A stretch of DNA of 63,780 bases from Bryobacterales bacterium (lineage in GTDB: Bacteria; Acidobacteriota; Terriglobia; Bryobacterales; Bryobacteraceae): contig PMOK01000133.1 in the NCBI GenBank assembly GCA_003162425.1, positions 1 to 63,780 on the forward strand, written 5' to 3'. Made by a program: the position numbers and the translations under genes. The notes under the pieces were generated by a model. That model was not told the DNA's origin. It did not search any database and worked only from the letters and a program-made list of their open reading frames with translations. Below, in pieces: positions 42,889 to 51,625 of the stretch (position 1 is its first letter; each line of letters starts with the position of its first letter).

Positions 42889-45800
42889 TTATGAATTGAC
42901 CGGGCAGGCGGCGGCCAATTGTTGCGCTTTCGCCTTCACGCCCACTAGATCCAGCTTGCCCGTGCCCAGTGTCGGCAGCGAGTCCACCAGATAAACGTTC
43001 TCACGCTTGGGCAGCCATAGTTTGGGAAGGCTGGTTTCCGATAGCCGCTGCCACAGCTCAAGGGGCGTCATGTCGGGCCGCGTGTAGAGTGCCACCAGAC
43101 GCTCGCCCCGTTGGTCGTCGGGAATCCCCGTCACAGCGCAGCCATACTCGCCGATGATGCCGTAGATGGCTTCTTCCACTTTCAGGTGCGGCACCATTTC
43201 GCCCGCGATCTTGCTGAATCTCGCCAACCGGTCCGTGATGCGGAGGAAACCTTCATCGTCCAGCGCGCCGATATCGCCTGTTACGTACCATCCATCATGC
43301 ACAGCTTCCAACGTTCGCTCTGGCTGATTCAGATAGCCGATCATCTGGTTGGGACCCTTCACCAGCACCAGTCCTTCCACGTCCGGCGGCAATGGCTCCA
43401 TGGTGGCCGGATTCACAATCTTCACCGCAATGCCTGGAAGCGGATGGCCCACCGTGCCAGGCTTGTTGCCCAACTGCGTATCCCGGCCCGCTTCGAAATT
43501 CGGACCGTTCACCGCGACCACTGGCGACATCTCCGTACATCCATATCCTTCCAGTAACTCCAGCCCGAATTTCTCGTGAAACGCGTTGGCGATGGACTCG
43601 CGCAGCTTCTCCGCGCCCACCAGTACGAAGCGGAGACTCGAGAACTGCTCAGCGGTACACTTGCGCGTGTAGCTGGAATAAAACGTGGGCGTCGAAACCA
43701 GCAGTGTTCCGTGGTATTTCGCCACTATTTCGCCGATCTTCGAAGCCTCAGTGGGGTTGGTATGATACGCAGCGCCGCATCCGCTCACCAGCGGCAGCCA
43801 GATGGTGACCGTGAACCCGAAGGAGTGGAAGAAGGGGAGCACGCCCACGATTACGTCGTTGTCATTGATCCAGAACACCTGCGCCATGGCCTGAATGTTC
43901 GAAAGAACATTGTGGTGCGAGAGCATCACGCCTTTGGGGACGCCCGAGCTGCCGCTCGAAAAGATGACTGTCGCCAATGAATCGCTAGTGCGTTTGCCTC
44001 CCGCCCCGAGCAATCGCGCAGGCGCAAGGCGCGCCGCGATCAACGCCCGCAGTTTCTCGAGACCGCTCATCTGGCCCAGAACGTCCTCCAGATAAACCAT
44101 GCCGTCCATGGCTTCGATCTTGGCTTTTGCGAGAAATATCTTCGACGTGAGAATGGTCCGGATGCCGCACTGCTGCACTGCCGAAGCCATGGACTCGCGG
44201 CCAGCCGTGAAGTTCAGATTCACCGGAACCTTGCCCGCAATCATTACGCCGGTATTTGCAAGAGCTCCGGCTACGGAAGAAGGCAACAGCAAGCCGATCA
44301 TTTTTTCAGACCGCCGATTCTTCCGCATCCAACCTGCCACCAGGAGGCTCCCGGTGAGCGCCCGCCCGTAGGTCAACTCGCGGCCGCTAGAATCGGCCAT
44401 GGCGAATCTACTCCAGTTCTTTTTGGCCGTCCGGATGAAGCGCAAGTCCAGCAGATCGCCTGAGCTCTTCGAGTATGTAGCAGCATCGCTTGCCAGCTCC
44501 TGAATCGCTTGCCGCACGTCATGCGCCGATGAGGATGCCGGCATCGGCGTTCCAAACGAAACGGTCACCGGATACGGAATCCGTTTGGGCCACTTCCACA
44601 GAAATCTCCCGCGCTCGAAGCTGAAAATGCTTCCCCACAGCCGATCCAGATGCACCGGGATCACCGGAACGTCGAGGCCGTCCACTATTTTTTCGAGTCC
44701 TCGCCGGAACGGCAGTAGATTTCCCGTGCGGCTGATGGCACCTTCGGCAAAAATACAAACCACGTGACCATCTTCGAGCTCTTTGCGTGCCGCCCGAATG
44801 GAGGCGACGACATCCCGCGGGCCGCCGGTACCAACGGGGATCGCTTTTGCCAACTTGAAGAACCAGTTCAGAACTTTTAACTCGTAATAGGGCTTCCACA
44901 CCATGAAGCGGATGAAGCGCTGGATGCAGGCGTTGATCAGAAAGCCATCGATGTGCGACATGTGATTGGCAACCAGCAACGCGGGACCGCGGAACGGTAC
45001 GTTTTCCTGACCCACGATGCGGATTTTGAACAACGTGTGCGTGGCCATCCACAAAACGAACCGCACCAGAAACTCCGGCACCACGCTCACGATGTAGACT
45101 GACGAAATCAAGGTGACAACGCCGAAGATCAACATGAACTTGTCCGGCGAGACGTGCAGCTTACCGTGCAATCCCTTTAGGGCGGCGGAAGCAATCAGCA
45201 GCCCTACGGTGTTGTAGAAATTGTTGGTGGCGATGATGCGACCCTTCTCGTGGTTCTCACTACGCTGCTGCAAGTAGGCGTTCAACGGGACGATGAACAG
45301 GCCGCTACTCAGACCTAACAGCGAAAGCGAAATTACGGAGAGCGTGTAGGAGCCTCGCGACGCATAAAGAGCGACGCAGAAGAAACCCATGAAGACCGCA
45401 CCCAGAGGCACCAGTCCCAACTCCACCTTGTTACCGGAAAGCCGCCCGGCCAGCATGCTACCCACACCAATCCCTATGGCCAGCGCCGTCACGAGCAAAC
45501 CAACTTTCAAGTCGGTCTCCTTCAACACCTCTTTTCCAAACAGAAGCAGGTCCATTTGAAACAGCGCGCCCAGGAACCAGAAGTAAGAGATTCCAAGCAC
45601 CGTGAGCGTCAAGGGTCGCTCCTTCAGCAAGTGCTTGGTTCCGATCCATACCTCTCCAAACGGATTCTTCTGAAATGGCGCAACCGCGCCTGATGGCGGC
45701 ACGCGCGTGATTTTGAGGCTGGTCAGGAATCCGGCGACTGCAACCGCGAGCGTCACCACGCCCATCTTCCACGGCTCGCCCTTCCAGGCCGCAAATAAGA

Positions 45801-46299
45801 ACGATCCGATGGATGTGCCCAGCACGATAGCGACAAACGTGCTCATCTCAAGCAACCCGTTCGCGCGCGATAGATCCTTGTCGGGAAGCATTTCCGGCAC
45901 GATGCCATATTTGGCCGGGCTAAAAACGGTGGAATGCAGGGCCATTAAAAACAGCACCACCAGCATCAACTCGATGCGCGTGGAGAAAAATGCCGCCAGG
46001 CCCAGCACCATGACGAAGATCTCAAACACCTTCACTGAGATCAAGACCTTGCGCTTGCTGACAACATCGGCGAGGTGTCCCGAATAGCCGGAAAACAACA
46101 GGAACGGGATCACGAACACGACCATCGAGAGCGCCAAGTACGTGTCGCTGTTCGAACCGTTGTTCGCGGCGACGTCCACCGCGCGCATTGAAACCAGAAT
46201 CTTATAAACGTTATCGTTGAATGCTCCGAGAAATTGCGTCCAAAGGAAAGAGTGGAAGCCGGCGTTCTTCAGCAGGTCCTTGAAACTGTTCTGTGCCAT
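42889..46299 (-). CDS. aas: MFS transporter - PlsC acyltransferase - AMP-binding ligase fusion (LplT-Aas type)
   Basis: A 1136-residue three-domain protein. Residues 1 to about 420 form an LplT-like MFS flippase (FLWTQFLGAFNDNVYKILVS). About 440-640 is a PlsC-type acyltransferase with the HX4D motif in NHMSHIDGFLINA and FAEGAISRTG. About 660-1130 is an acyl-ACP synthetase-like adenylating domain (VIFSSGSSGVPKGVMLSHHN, YGCTEMSPVV, GWYVTGDIGALDDEGFL). Together these would import lysophospholipid, activate fatty acid and reacylate it. The start at 46299 is supported by GAGGAGC just upstream. In E. coli lplT and aas are separate genes; this fusion is known in other bacteria. DUF2339 gene follows. 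Confidence 0.9.
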   Translation of the reverse strand: MAQNSFKDLLKNAGFHSFLWTQFLGAFNDNVYKILVSMRAVDVAANNGSNSDTYLALSMVVFVIPFLLFSGYSGHLADVVSKRKVLISVKVFEIFVMVLGLAAFFSTRIELMLVVLFLMALHSTVFSPAKYGIVPEMLPDKDLSRANGLLEMSTFVAIVLGTSIGSFLFAAWKGEPWKMGVVTLAVAVAGFLTSLKITRVPPSGAVAPFQKNPFGEVWIGTKHLLKERPLTLTVLGISYFWFLGALFQMDLLLFGKEVLKETDLKVGLLVTALAIGIGVGSMLAGRLSGNKVELGLVPLGAVFMGFFCVALYASRGSYTLSVISLSLLGLSSGLFIVPLNAYLQQRSENHEKGRIIATNNFYNTVGLLIASAALKGLHGKLHVSPDKFMLIFGVVTLISSVYIVSVVPEFLVRFVLWMATHTLFKIRIVGQENVPFRGPALLVANHMSHIDGFLINACIQRFIRFMVWKPYYELKVLNWFFKLAKAIPVGTGGPRDVVASIRAARKELEDGHVVCIFAEGAISRTGNLLPFRRGLEKIVDGLDVPVIPVHLDRLWGSIFSFERGRFLWKWPKRIPYPVTVSFGTPMPASSSAHDVRQAIQELASDAATYSKSSGDLLDLRFIRTAKKNWSRFAMADSSGRELTYGRALTGSLLVAGWMRKNRRSEKMIGLLLPSSVAGALANTGVMIAGKVPVNLNFTAGRESMASAVQQCGIRTILTSKIFLAKAKIEAMDGMVYLEDVLGQMSGLEKLRALIAARLAPARLLGAGGKRTSDSLATVIFSSGSSGVPKGVMLSHHNVLSNIQAMAQVFWINDNDVIVGVLPFFHSFGFTVTIWLPLVSGCGAAYHTNPTEASKIGEIVAKYHGTLLVSTPTFYSSYTRKCTAEQFSSLRFVLVGAEKLRESIANAFHEKFGLELLEGYGCTEMSPVVAVNGPNFEAGRDTQLGNKPGTVGHPLPGIAVKIVNPATMEPLPPDVEGLVLVKGPNQMIGYLNQPERTLEAVHDGWYVTGDIGALDDEGFLRITDRLARFSKIAGEMVPHLKVEEAIYGIIGEYGCAVTGIPDDQRGERLVALYTRPDMTPLELWQRLSETSLPKLWLPKRENVYLVDSLPTLGTGKLDLVGVKAKAQQLAAACPVNS

Positions 46300-46419
46300 C
46301 GCGTGCTCCTCTCGATCGTCCCTGTTGCTGGCCATCATAAGGGCACGGCTCTTGCCGGAATCAACGGCCTTACTATTCAATCACTTACAGAGGCGGCCCG
46401 GGCCTACGCTATTCGATCA

Positions 46420-46457
46420 TGTACATTCCATGCCAATAAAAGTACAATTCATGTACA
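46420..46457. promoter_or_regulatory. Candidate operator: repeated TGTACA sites before the sigma-54 activator gene
   Basis: TGTACA at 46420-46425 and 46452-46457, each within a TCATGTACA context, are spaced by 32 bp (about three helical turns); GTACAA lies between them at 46442. The second ends three bases before the ATG at 46461. They lie between divergent genes and could be autoregulatory. Motif only. Confidence 0.35.
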
Positions 46458-46460
46458 GCG

Positions 46461-47963
46461 ATGACGTTTCTATCCTCCAAGGAACGGAGCTTCTTATCGG
46501 CGGTATCTCAGCTAGCATACTCGAATCCCTTCCTCCCCGAGCGTGCCGATTGCGAGCGCGCGGCACTTGGCCGCGACTACGAAGAGGGTGAACCGGTATG
46601 GAGTCTTCCCGTGGGAGATCCGGAACGTCCCCGCGCCAACGTGTGGCGCATCAACGAGCGCCTGGTGCCGTTGGCCGAGCAAGTTCGAACGCGGCTGCTG
46701 GCTTCAACCCGGGTGCGCGAGCAGGATCTGGTGTTGTACGAAGACGCCGTCATCCATCTTCTATACAATCGCTACTACCCGAAATTCGTTGGAAGCAATT
46801 CCCCGAACGAGTGGAGTTTCTACCGCGACTTTCTGGCGGACTGGAAGCATTTCTACCCGGAACAGATCGGCTTCCCCAGCCATCACGAGCCGGCGCACAC
46901 TTTCGCCTGCTACAGGCAGATCCAGCGGGCCTTCGAACAAATCTTCCACGCTATTATCGGTGCGTCACTTCCCGCCGCCCGGCTGCGAGCCGCAATCTGG
47001 CAATCCATCTTCACGCACGACATGCGCCGCTATCGCCGAACCCTGTATCAGCGCATGGGCGATTTCACCACGCTGATTACCGGACCTTCCGGAAGCGGCA
47101 AGGAACTCGCCGCGCAAGCCGTCGCAAAGTCGCGCTACGTTCCTTTCGACGACCGCAAGCTCAACTTCGCCGCCGAAGCGGTTTCGTTTTTTCCCATCAA
47201 CATTTCGGCCCTTTCGCCGACGTTGGTGGAGTCCGAGCTGTTCGGTCATCGGCGCGGCTCATTCACAGGCGCCATCGGCGACCGGAAGGGATGGCTTGAA
47301 ACCTGCCCGCAACTCGGATCCGTCTTCCTGGACGAACTTGGCGACTTGGATCCGTCCATTCAAGTGAAGCTGCTTCGAGTGATCGAAACCCGCACGTTCC
47401 ATCTGGTGGGCGATACCGCCAGCCAGCGATTCCAAGGTAAACTGATCGCTGCCACGAATCGCGATCTGGCGGCCGATATCCGCAACGGGCGCTTCCGCGA
47501 GGATCTCTACTACCGGCTATGCTCGGATCAAATCGCGACTCCATCGCTCGCCGAACAACTGGCCGACTCGCCGCAGGTGCTGCGCGAGCTGGTGGTTCAC
47601 ATCGCCCGCCGCATCGCAGGCGACGAAGGCGAAGAACTCGCGGGCGAAGTGACTGGCTGGATCGAACAGCATCTTGAGCGCGGCTATAATTGGCCTGGCA
47701 ATTATCGGGAACTGGAGCAGTGCGTAAGAAACGTGCTGATCCGCCGCGACTATCGGCCCTCGCGCTCAGCCCCTCATGATCCGATTGAGCAGTTCACTTC
47801 TGATCTACGCGCCGGACGTCTTACGGCCGACCAAGCGATCTCGCGCTACGCGACTATCGTGTACAAGCAAACAGGGAGCTACGAGGAAACCGCGCGCCGT
47901 CTTGAAATTGACCGGCGGACAGTGAAGAGCAAGATCGATCCCGAATTCCTGGCTCGCTGCTGA
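46461..47963 (+). CDS. sigma-54-interacting AAA+ transcriptional regulator
   Basis: A 500-residue activator. Residues 1-200 form an N-terminal region that I do not recognise (no clear PAS, GAF or receiver motif). The AAA+ core has Walker A GPSGSGKE (208-215), the sigma-54 contact loop as GSFTGA (266-271) in place of the common GAFTGA, Walker B VFLDELGDLD, and AATNRDLAADIRNGRFREDL. The WPGNYRELEQCVRNVL segment follows, and the C-terminal Fis-type helix-turn-helix is SYEETARRLEIDRRTVKSKI. It lies 32 bp upstream of the tryptophanase-like gene, which it may control. Confidence 0.9.
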   Translation: MTFLSSKERSFLSAVSQLAYSNPFLPERADCERAALGRDYEEGEPVWSLPVGDPERPRANVWRINERLVPLAEQVRTRLLASTRVREQDLVLYEDAVIHLLYNRYYPKFVGSNSPNEWSFYRDFLADWKHFYPEQIGFPSHHEPAHTFACYRQIQRAFEQIFHAIIGASLPAARLRAAIWQSIFTHDMRRYRRTLYQRMGDFTTLITGPSGSGKELAAQAVAKSRYVPFDDRKLNFAAEAVSFFPINISALSPTLVESELFGHRRGSFTGAIGDRKGWLETCPQLGSVFLDELGDLDPSIQVKLLRVIETRTFHLVGDTASQRFQGKLIAATNRDLAADIRNGRFREDLYYRLCSDQIATPSLAEQLADSPQVLRELVVHIARRIAGDEGEELAGEVTGWIEQHLERGYNWPGNYRELEQCVRNVLIRRDYRPSRSAPHDPIEQFTSDLRAGRLTADQAISRYATIVYKQTGSYEETARRLEIDRRTVKSKIDPEFLARC

Positions 47964-47995
47964 GCGGTACACTTGCGCTGGAGGCCTTCAATTCC

Positions 47996-49342
47996 GTGCG
48001 CACCATCATCGAGCCTTTTCGCATCAAGAGCGTGGAGCCCCTCCGCCGCACCACGCCCGAACAACGAGAGAACATCCTGGCGGGAGCCGGCTACAACCTG
48101 TTTCAGGTTCGATCGAGCGACATCCTCATCGATTTACTGACGGATTCCGGCACCAGCGCGATGTCTACCGAACAATGGGCCGCCATGATGCGCGGCGACG
48201 AATCCTACGCGGGGAGCGAGAGCTTTTACCGCTTCGAACAAGCGGTTCGCGAGCTCACTGGATTCCGGCACGTCATTCCAACTCACCAGGGCCGCGCCGC
48301 CGAACACATTCTGTTCTCGATCATGTGCAAGCCTGGCCAGAGCGTGCCGAACAACACGCATTTTGACACCACGCGCGCCAATATCGAATCCAACGGAGCG
48401 CGCGCTTTGGACCTGCCGTTTCCGGGCACCTCCGATACGCAAGCGCGCCTTCCGTTCAAGGGCAATCTGGACGTCGAGGCGCTTGAGAAGCTGATGGAGG
48501 CTGAGGGGCCGTCCAAAATTCCGCTGGTGATGATCACGGTCACCAACAATTCGGGCGGCGGCCAGCCCGTATCGATGGCCAATATCGAAGCGGTTCGCAA
48601 AGTGACTACGCGTTATGGGGTGCCGCTGTATCTGGATGCCTGCCGATTCGCCGAGAACGCCTGGTTCATCAAGCGGGATGAGCCGGGCTACGCGGACCTG
48701 ACTCCGCGCGAGATCGCGCAAAAGATGTTTTCGCTCGCCGACGGCTGTACGTTTTCAGCGAAGAAGGATGCGTTCGCCAACATCGGCGGATTTCTATGCA
48801 CCAACAACAGCAAGCTGGCCGAGCAGGAAACTAATCTACTGATCCTCACCGAAGGATTTCCAACCTATGGGGGTTTGGCCGGGCGCGATCTGGAAGCGAT
48901 CGCGGTGGGACTGGAAGAGGTGCTGCAACCCGAGTATCTGGAATATCGCATCGCATCCACGGCTTATTTAGGACGGCACATTGCCGATCATGGCGTGCCG
49001 ATTGTGGAGCCGCCAGGCGGACACGCCATCTACATTGATGCCGGACGGATGCTCCCGCACATTCCGCGCGCGCAATTTCCCGGCCAGGCACTGGCGGTGG
49101 AGCTGTACCGGCACGCGGGCGTACGGTCCGTCGAAATCGGCTCAGTGATGTTCGGCGCAGAGGCGCGCCATGAGCTGCTGCGACTGGCGATCCCGCGCCG
49201 CGTTTACACGCAAAGCCACGTGGACTACCTGGTGGAGGCGATTCTTGAGGTCAACCAGCGCAAGGATAAAATTCGAGGTTTCGAGATCGTGTCACAGCCG
49301 CAATTCCTACGGCACTTCACAGCGCGGTTCCAGCCGGTGTGA
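47996..49342 (+). CDS. tnaA: tryptophanase-like PLP enzyme (beta-eliminating lyase)
   Basis: A 448-residue fold-type I PLP enzyme of the tryptophanase/tyrosine phenol-lyase family. The PLP lysine is the second in FSAKKDAFANIGGF (K257). Residues that separate the two activities favour tryptophanase: the aspartate in HFDTT (D124, threonine in tyrosine phenol-lyase), isoleucine in SVEIGS, and histidine in LRHFTARF (H440, phenylalanine in tyrosine phenol-lyase). NIGGFLC is more like tyrosine phenol-lyase, so specificity is not certain. Tryptophanase makes indole, pyruvate and ammonia. The start is GTG with GGAGG 12 bases upstream. Probably under the adjacent sigma-54 activator. Confidence 0.85.
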   Translation: MRTIIEPFRIKSVEPLRRTTPEQRENILAGAGYNLFQVRSSDILIDLLTDSGTSAMSTEQWAAMMRGDESYAGSESFYRFEQAVRELTGFRHVIPTHQGRAAEHILFSIMCKPGQSVPNNTHFDTTRANIESNGARALDLPFPGTSDTQARLPFKGNLDVEALEKLMEAEGPSKIPLVMITVTNNSGGGQPVSMANIEAVRKVTTRYGVPLYLDACRFAENAWFIKRDEPGYADLTPREIAQKMFSLADGCTFSAKKDAFANIGGFLCTNNSKLAEQETNLLILTEGFPTYGGLAGRDLEAIAVGLEEVLQPEYLEYRIASTAYLGRHIADHGVPIVEPPGGHAIYIDAGRMLPHIPRAQFPGQALAVELYRHAGVRSVEIGSVMFGAEARHELLRLAIPRRVYTQSHVDYLVEAILEVNQRKDKIRGFEIVSQPQFLRHFTARFQPV

Positions 49343-49405
49343 CGCACTCACAGTGCACCGACTCCCTCACGGTCGCGGTTCCGTTACGGGGGCTACAATG
49401 ACCTA

Positions 49406-50230
49406 ATGTCCATCGCTGCCATCGACGCCTGGGCGCAGATGCCTATCCCGAATCCACGACAGATGTTGCCGGAAGTGGTTCGTCTGTTCGAGAAATCCGG
49501 AACAGCGCAGTATCTGGATCGAACGATCAGCGTGGATGAAGTAGTGGCCGCGATGGACGCCGGTCAAATGGAAAAGCTGATGCTATGCGCCTGGTGCGGC
49601 CCGCGTGGTTGGATGTTCACCAATGATCAAATAGCCGAGATTGTGCGGCAGCGGCCCGATCGGTTCTGCGGCGTAGCTACCGTCAGTCTCATGAATCCGC
49701 GTGAGGCTGTGCGTGAGCTGCGCCGCGCAGTAACGGAACTAGGCCTGAAGGCTCTGCGTGTGGTCCCGTGGTTGTGGAATCTGCCGCCCAACGACAAACA
49801 TTACTTTCCGCTGTACGTCACCTGCATCGAGTTGGGGATCCCTTTCTGCACGCAGGTGGGCCACACTGGACCGCTGATGCCGTCCGAGACTGGACGTCCC
49901 GTGCCTTACCTGGACGACGTTGCGCTCACGTTCCCGGAGCTGACCATCGTGGGCGGACATATCGGGCATCCCTGGACAGCCGAGATGATTGGACTCGCGT
50001 GGAAGCACGACAACGTCTTCATCGATACCTCGGCGTACCTGCCGAAATATTATCCGGCCGAGCTAGTGCAGTATCTGAAAACATACGGTCAGGACAAAGT
50101 GCTGTTCGGGACCAACTTCCCGCAACTGACTTTCGATCGCTGCCGCGCGCAGATTGCTGGCCTGGAGCTAGCGCCCGCGATCGAAGAGAAGTTCCTGCGG
50201 GCAAACGCGCAACGAGTGTTCAAGGTTTAA
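49406..50230 (+). CDS. amidohydrolase-2 family protein lacking the N-terminal HxH
   Basis: A 274-residue TIM-barrel protein of the amidohydrolase-2 type (small-molecule decarboxylases and hydrolases). Visible landmarks are LGLKALRVVPWLWNLPPND, the histidines in FCTQVGHTG and VGGHIGHPW, FIDTSAYLPKYYP and the closing VLFGTNFPQ in the position of the usual GSDWP aspartate motif (here asparagine). The start reads AAIDAWAQMP where most members have H-x-H, so at least two metal ligands are missing; it may use fewer metals or be non-catalytic. It lies six bases before an O-methyltransferase gene, probably in one operon. Confidence 0.75.
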   Translation: MSIAAIDAWAQMPIPNPRQMLPEVVRLFEKSGTAQYLDRTISVDEVVAAMDAGQMEKLMLCAWCGPRGWMFTNDQIAEIVRQRPDRFCGVATVSLMNPREAVRELRRAVTELGLKALRVVPWLWNLPPNDKHYFPLYVTCIELGIPFCTQVGHTGPLMPSETGRPVPYLDDVALTFPELTIVGGHIGHPWTAEMIGLAWKHDNVFIDTSAYLPKYYPAELVQYLKTYGQDKVLFGTNFPQLTFDRCRAQIAGLELAPAIEEKFLRANAQRVFKV

Positions 50231-50235
50231 TCTAC

Positions 50236-50820
50236 ATGGACGACATTTCCTACATACAGCCGCCGGCAACGCTGGCGCGCATTTTGAAACGAACCTCAGA
50301 ACTCGGGTTCGAGCTGGCTTCCGAAGATCGCACCGGCGCTCTGCTGCGCACGTTGGCCGCATCGAAGCCCGGAGGCCGATTTCTGGAATTGGGAACAGGC
50401 ACGGGAGTGGCGACGGCGTGGGTGCTGGACGGAATGGATGCGACATCCCAGCTCGTCAGCGTCGACGTCGACGCGAAGTTGCAGGAATCCGCCCGCGAGG
50501 CCCTTGGCCATGACGCGCGACTCACGCTTATCTTGGAGGACGCAGCAGCCTTTTTAGAACGCCAGCCGGTGGCCAGTTTCGATTTCGTTTTCGCGGATGC
50601 GATGCGGGGGAAGTATGAAAACCTGGACGATGCGCTCCGCATCGTACGAGCGGGCGGATTTTATGTGATCGACGATATGCTGCCGCAGTCGAATTGGCCG
50701 GAGGGCCATGGCCCTCGAGTGTTGGCGCTTCTGGAGACACTCGCTACGCGTCCTGATTTTGAGATCACTCCGATGGCCTGGGCCAGCGGACTGGTGGTTG
50801 CGGTTCGGAAACCGTCGTAG
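50236..50820 (+). CDS. SAM-dependent O-methyltransferase-like protein
   Basis: A 194-residue class I methyltransferase starting at the ATG at 50236 (MDDISYIQPPATLARILKR). SAM-site motif I is FLELGTGTGVATAWVLDG; an acidic residue ends strand 2 in LVSVDVDAKLQESAREAL; FDFVFADAMRGKYENLDDAL and YVIDDMLPQSNWPEGHG resemble the caffeoyl-CoA O-methyltransferase type. The substrate is unknown. Five bases separate it from the amidohydrolase stop. Confidence 0.85.
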   Translation: MDDISYIQPPATLARILKRTSELGFELASEDRTGALLRTLAASKPGGRFLELGTGTGVATAWVLDGMDATSQLVSVDVDAKLQESAREALGHDARLTLILEDAAAFLERQPVASFDFVFADAMRGKYENLDDALRIVRAGGFYVIDDMLPQSNWPEGHGPRVLALLETLATRPDFEITPMAWASGLVVAVRKPS

Positions 50821-50839
50821 ACTGAAAGGCGGACGCGCA

Positions 50840-51625
50840 ATGATCCCGTTGATATTGGTTCTGGCAGCATTGCTTGCACAGGAGCCCGCAGCTCGACCCG
50901 CGTCATCTTTGGACTACACTTTCTTTCGGGATCGCGTGCAGCCCATCTTTCTGGCTAAGCGCCCCGGACACGCGCGCTGCATTGTTTGTCACGATCACAC
51001 CACTCCGCGCTTGCAGGAGCTTTCGCCGGGCGCAGCTACCTGGAACGACGAGCAATCGCGCAGGAACTTCGAGGCTTGGCAGCGAGTAGTGGTTCCCGGT
51101 GATCCAATGTCGAGCCGCATGCTGATGCATCCGCTGGCTGCCGCGGCGGGCGGCGATCCGTTCCACGCCGGCGGAAAGCATTGGGCCTCTCAGAGCGATC
51201 CGGAATGGCAGACGCTAGCAGCTTGGGTTCGAACCGGCGCGCCCGCCGCAAAATCGAGCGCGCCCGGGTCGCTGGACTTCGAATTTTATCGAACCAGGAT
51301 CGAACCCATTTTTCTGAAACCTCGCCGGCCCGATGAGGGCAGCGGAAATGCATGCTACTCATGCCATACCAAGGTGGCGAGCCGCCTGCGACTCCAGCCT
51401 CTTTCGCCCGGAGCAACCTCATGGACCGAGGCACAGTCTCGACAGAACTTCGAGATCGTCTCGCGCCTGGTGATTCCTGGCGAGCCTCTCAAAAGCCCGC
51501 TGTTGCTGCATCCGCTGGCTTCTGAAGCGGGTGGCGATCCCACGCATACAGGTGGGAAGTTTTGGGCGTCGCAAGCAAATCCCGAGTGGCAAGTGGTGGC
51601 CGGTTGGGTACAAGGTGGAAAATGA
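50840..51625 (+). CDS. exported two-repeat CxxCH protein (cytochrome c-like)
   Basis: A 261-residue exported protein with a signal peptide (MIPLILVLAALLAQEPAA). Two ~115-residue repeats follow, each starting DYTFFRDRVQPIFL or DFEFYRTRIEPIFL, then one CxxCH haem-attachment motif (CIVCH, CYSCH), LSPGATSW, a PGDP/PGEP segment, HPLA-AGGDP and a closing WASQ-NPEWQ-AWV. A c-type cytochrome role is likely. It ends in an ATGA overlap with the YVTN propeller gene, so the two are translated together. RBS-like AAAGGCGG precedes the ATG. Confidence 0.82.
   Translation: MIPLILVLAALLAQEPAARPASSLDYTFFRDRVQPIFLAKRPGHARCIVCHDHTTPRLQELSPGAATWNDEQSRRNFEAWQRVVVPGDPMSSRMLMHPLAAAAGGDPFHAGGKHWASQSDPEWQTLAAWVRTGAPAAKSSAPGSLDFEFYRTRIEPIFLKPRRPDEGSGNACYSCHTKVASRLRLQPLSPGATSWTEAQSRQNFEIVSRLVIPGEPLKSPLLLHPLASEAGGDPTHTGGKFWASQANPEWQVVAGWVQGGK

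Noticed and set aside
47964-47995. Sigma-54 promoter directly before the tryptophanase-like gene
   Set aside because: GGTACACTTGC resembles the motif, but the GG to GC spacing is seven bases, not ten.
47996-49342. Tyrosine phenol-lyase identity
   Set aside because: Specificity positions D124, the isoleucine in SVEIGS and H440 fit tryptophanase; only NIGGF is closer to tyrosine phenol-lyase.
49343-49405. Dispersed repeat around CCGACTCCCTCACGGTCGCG
   Set aside because: It resembles a repeat I recall from acidobacterial genomes, but only one copy is visible here, so it cannot be supported from the window.
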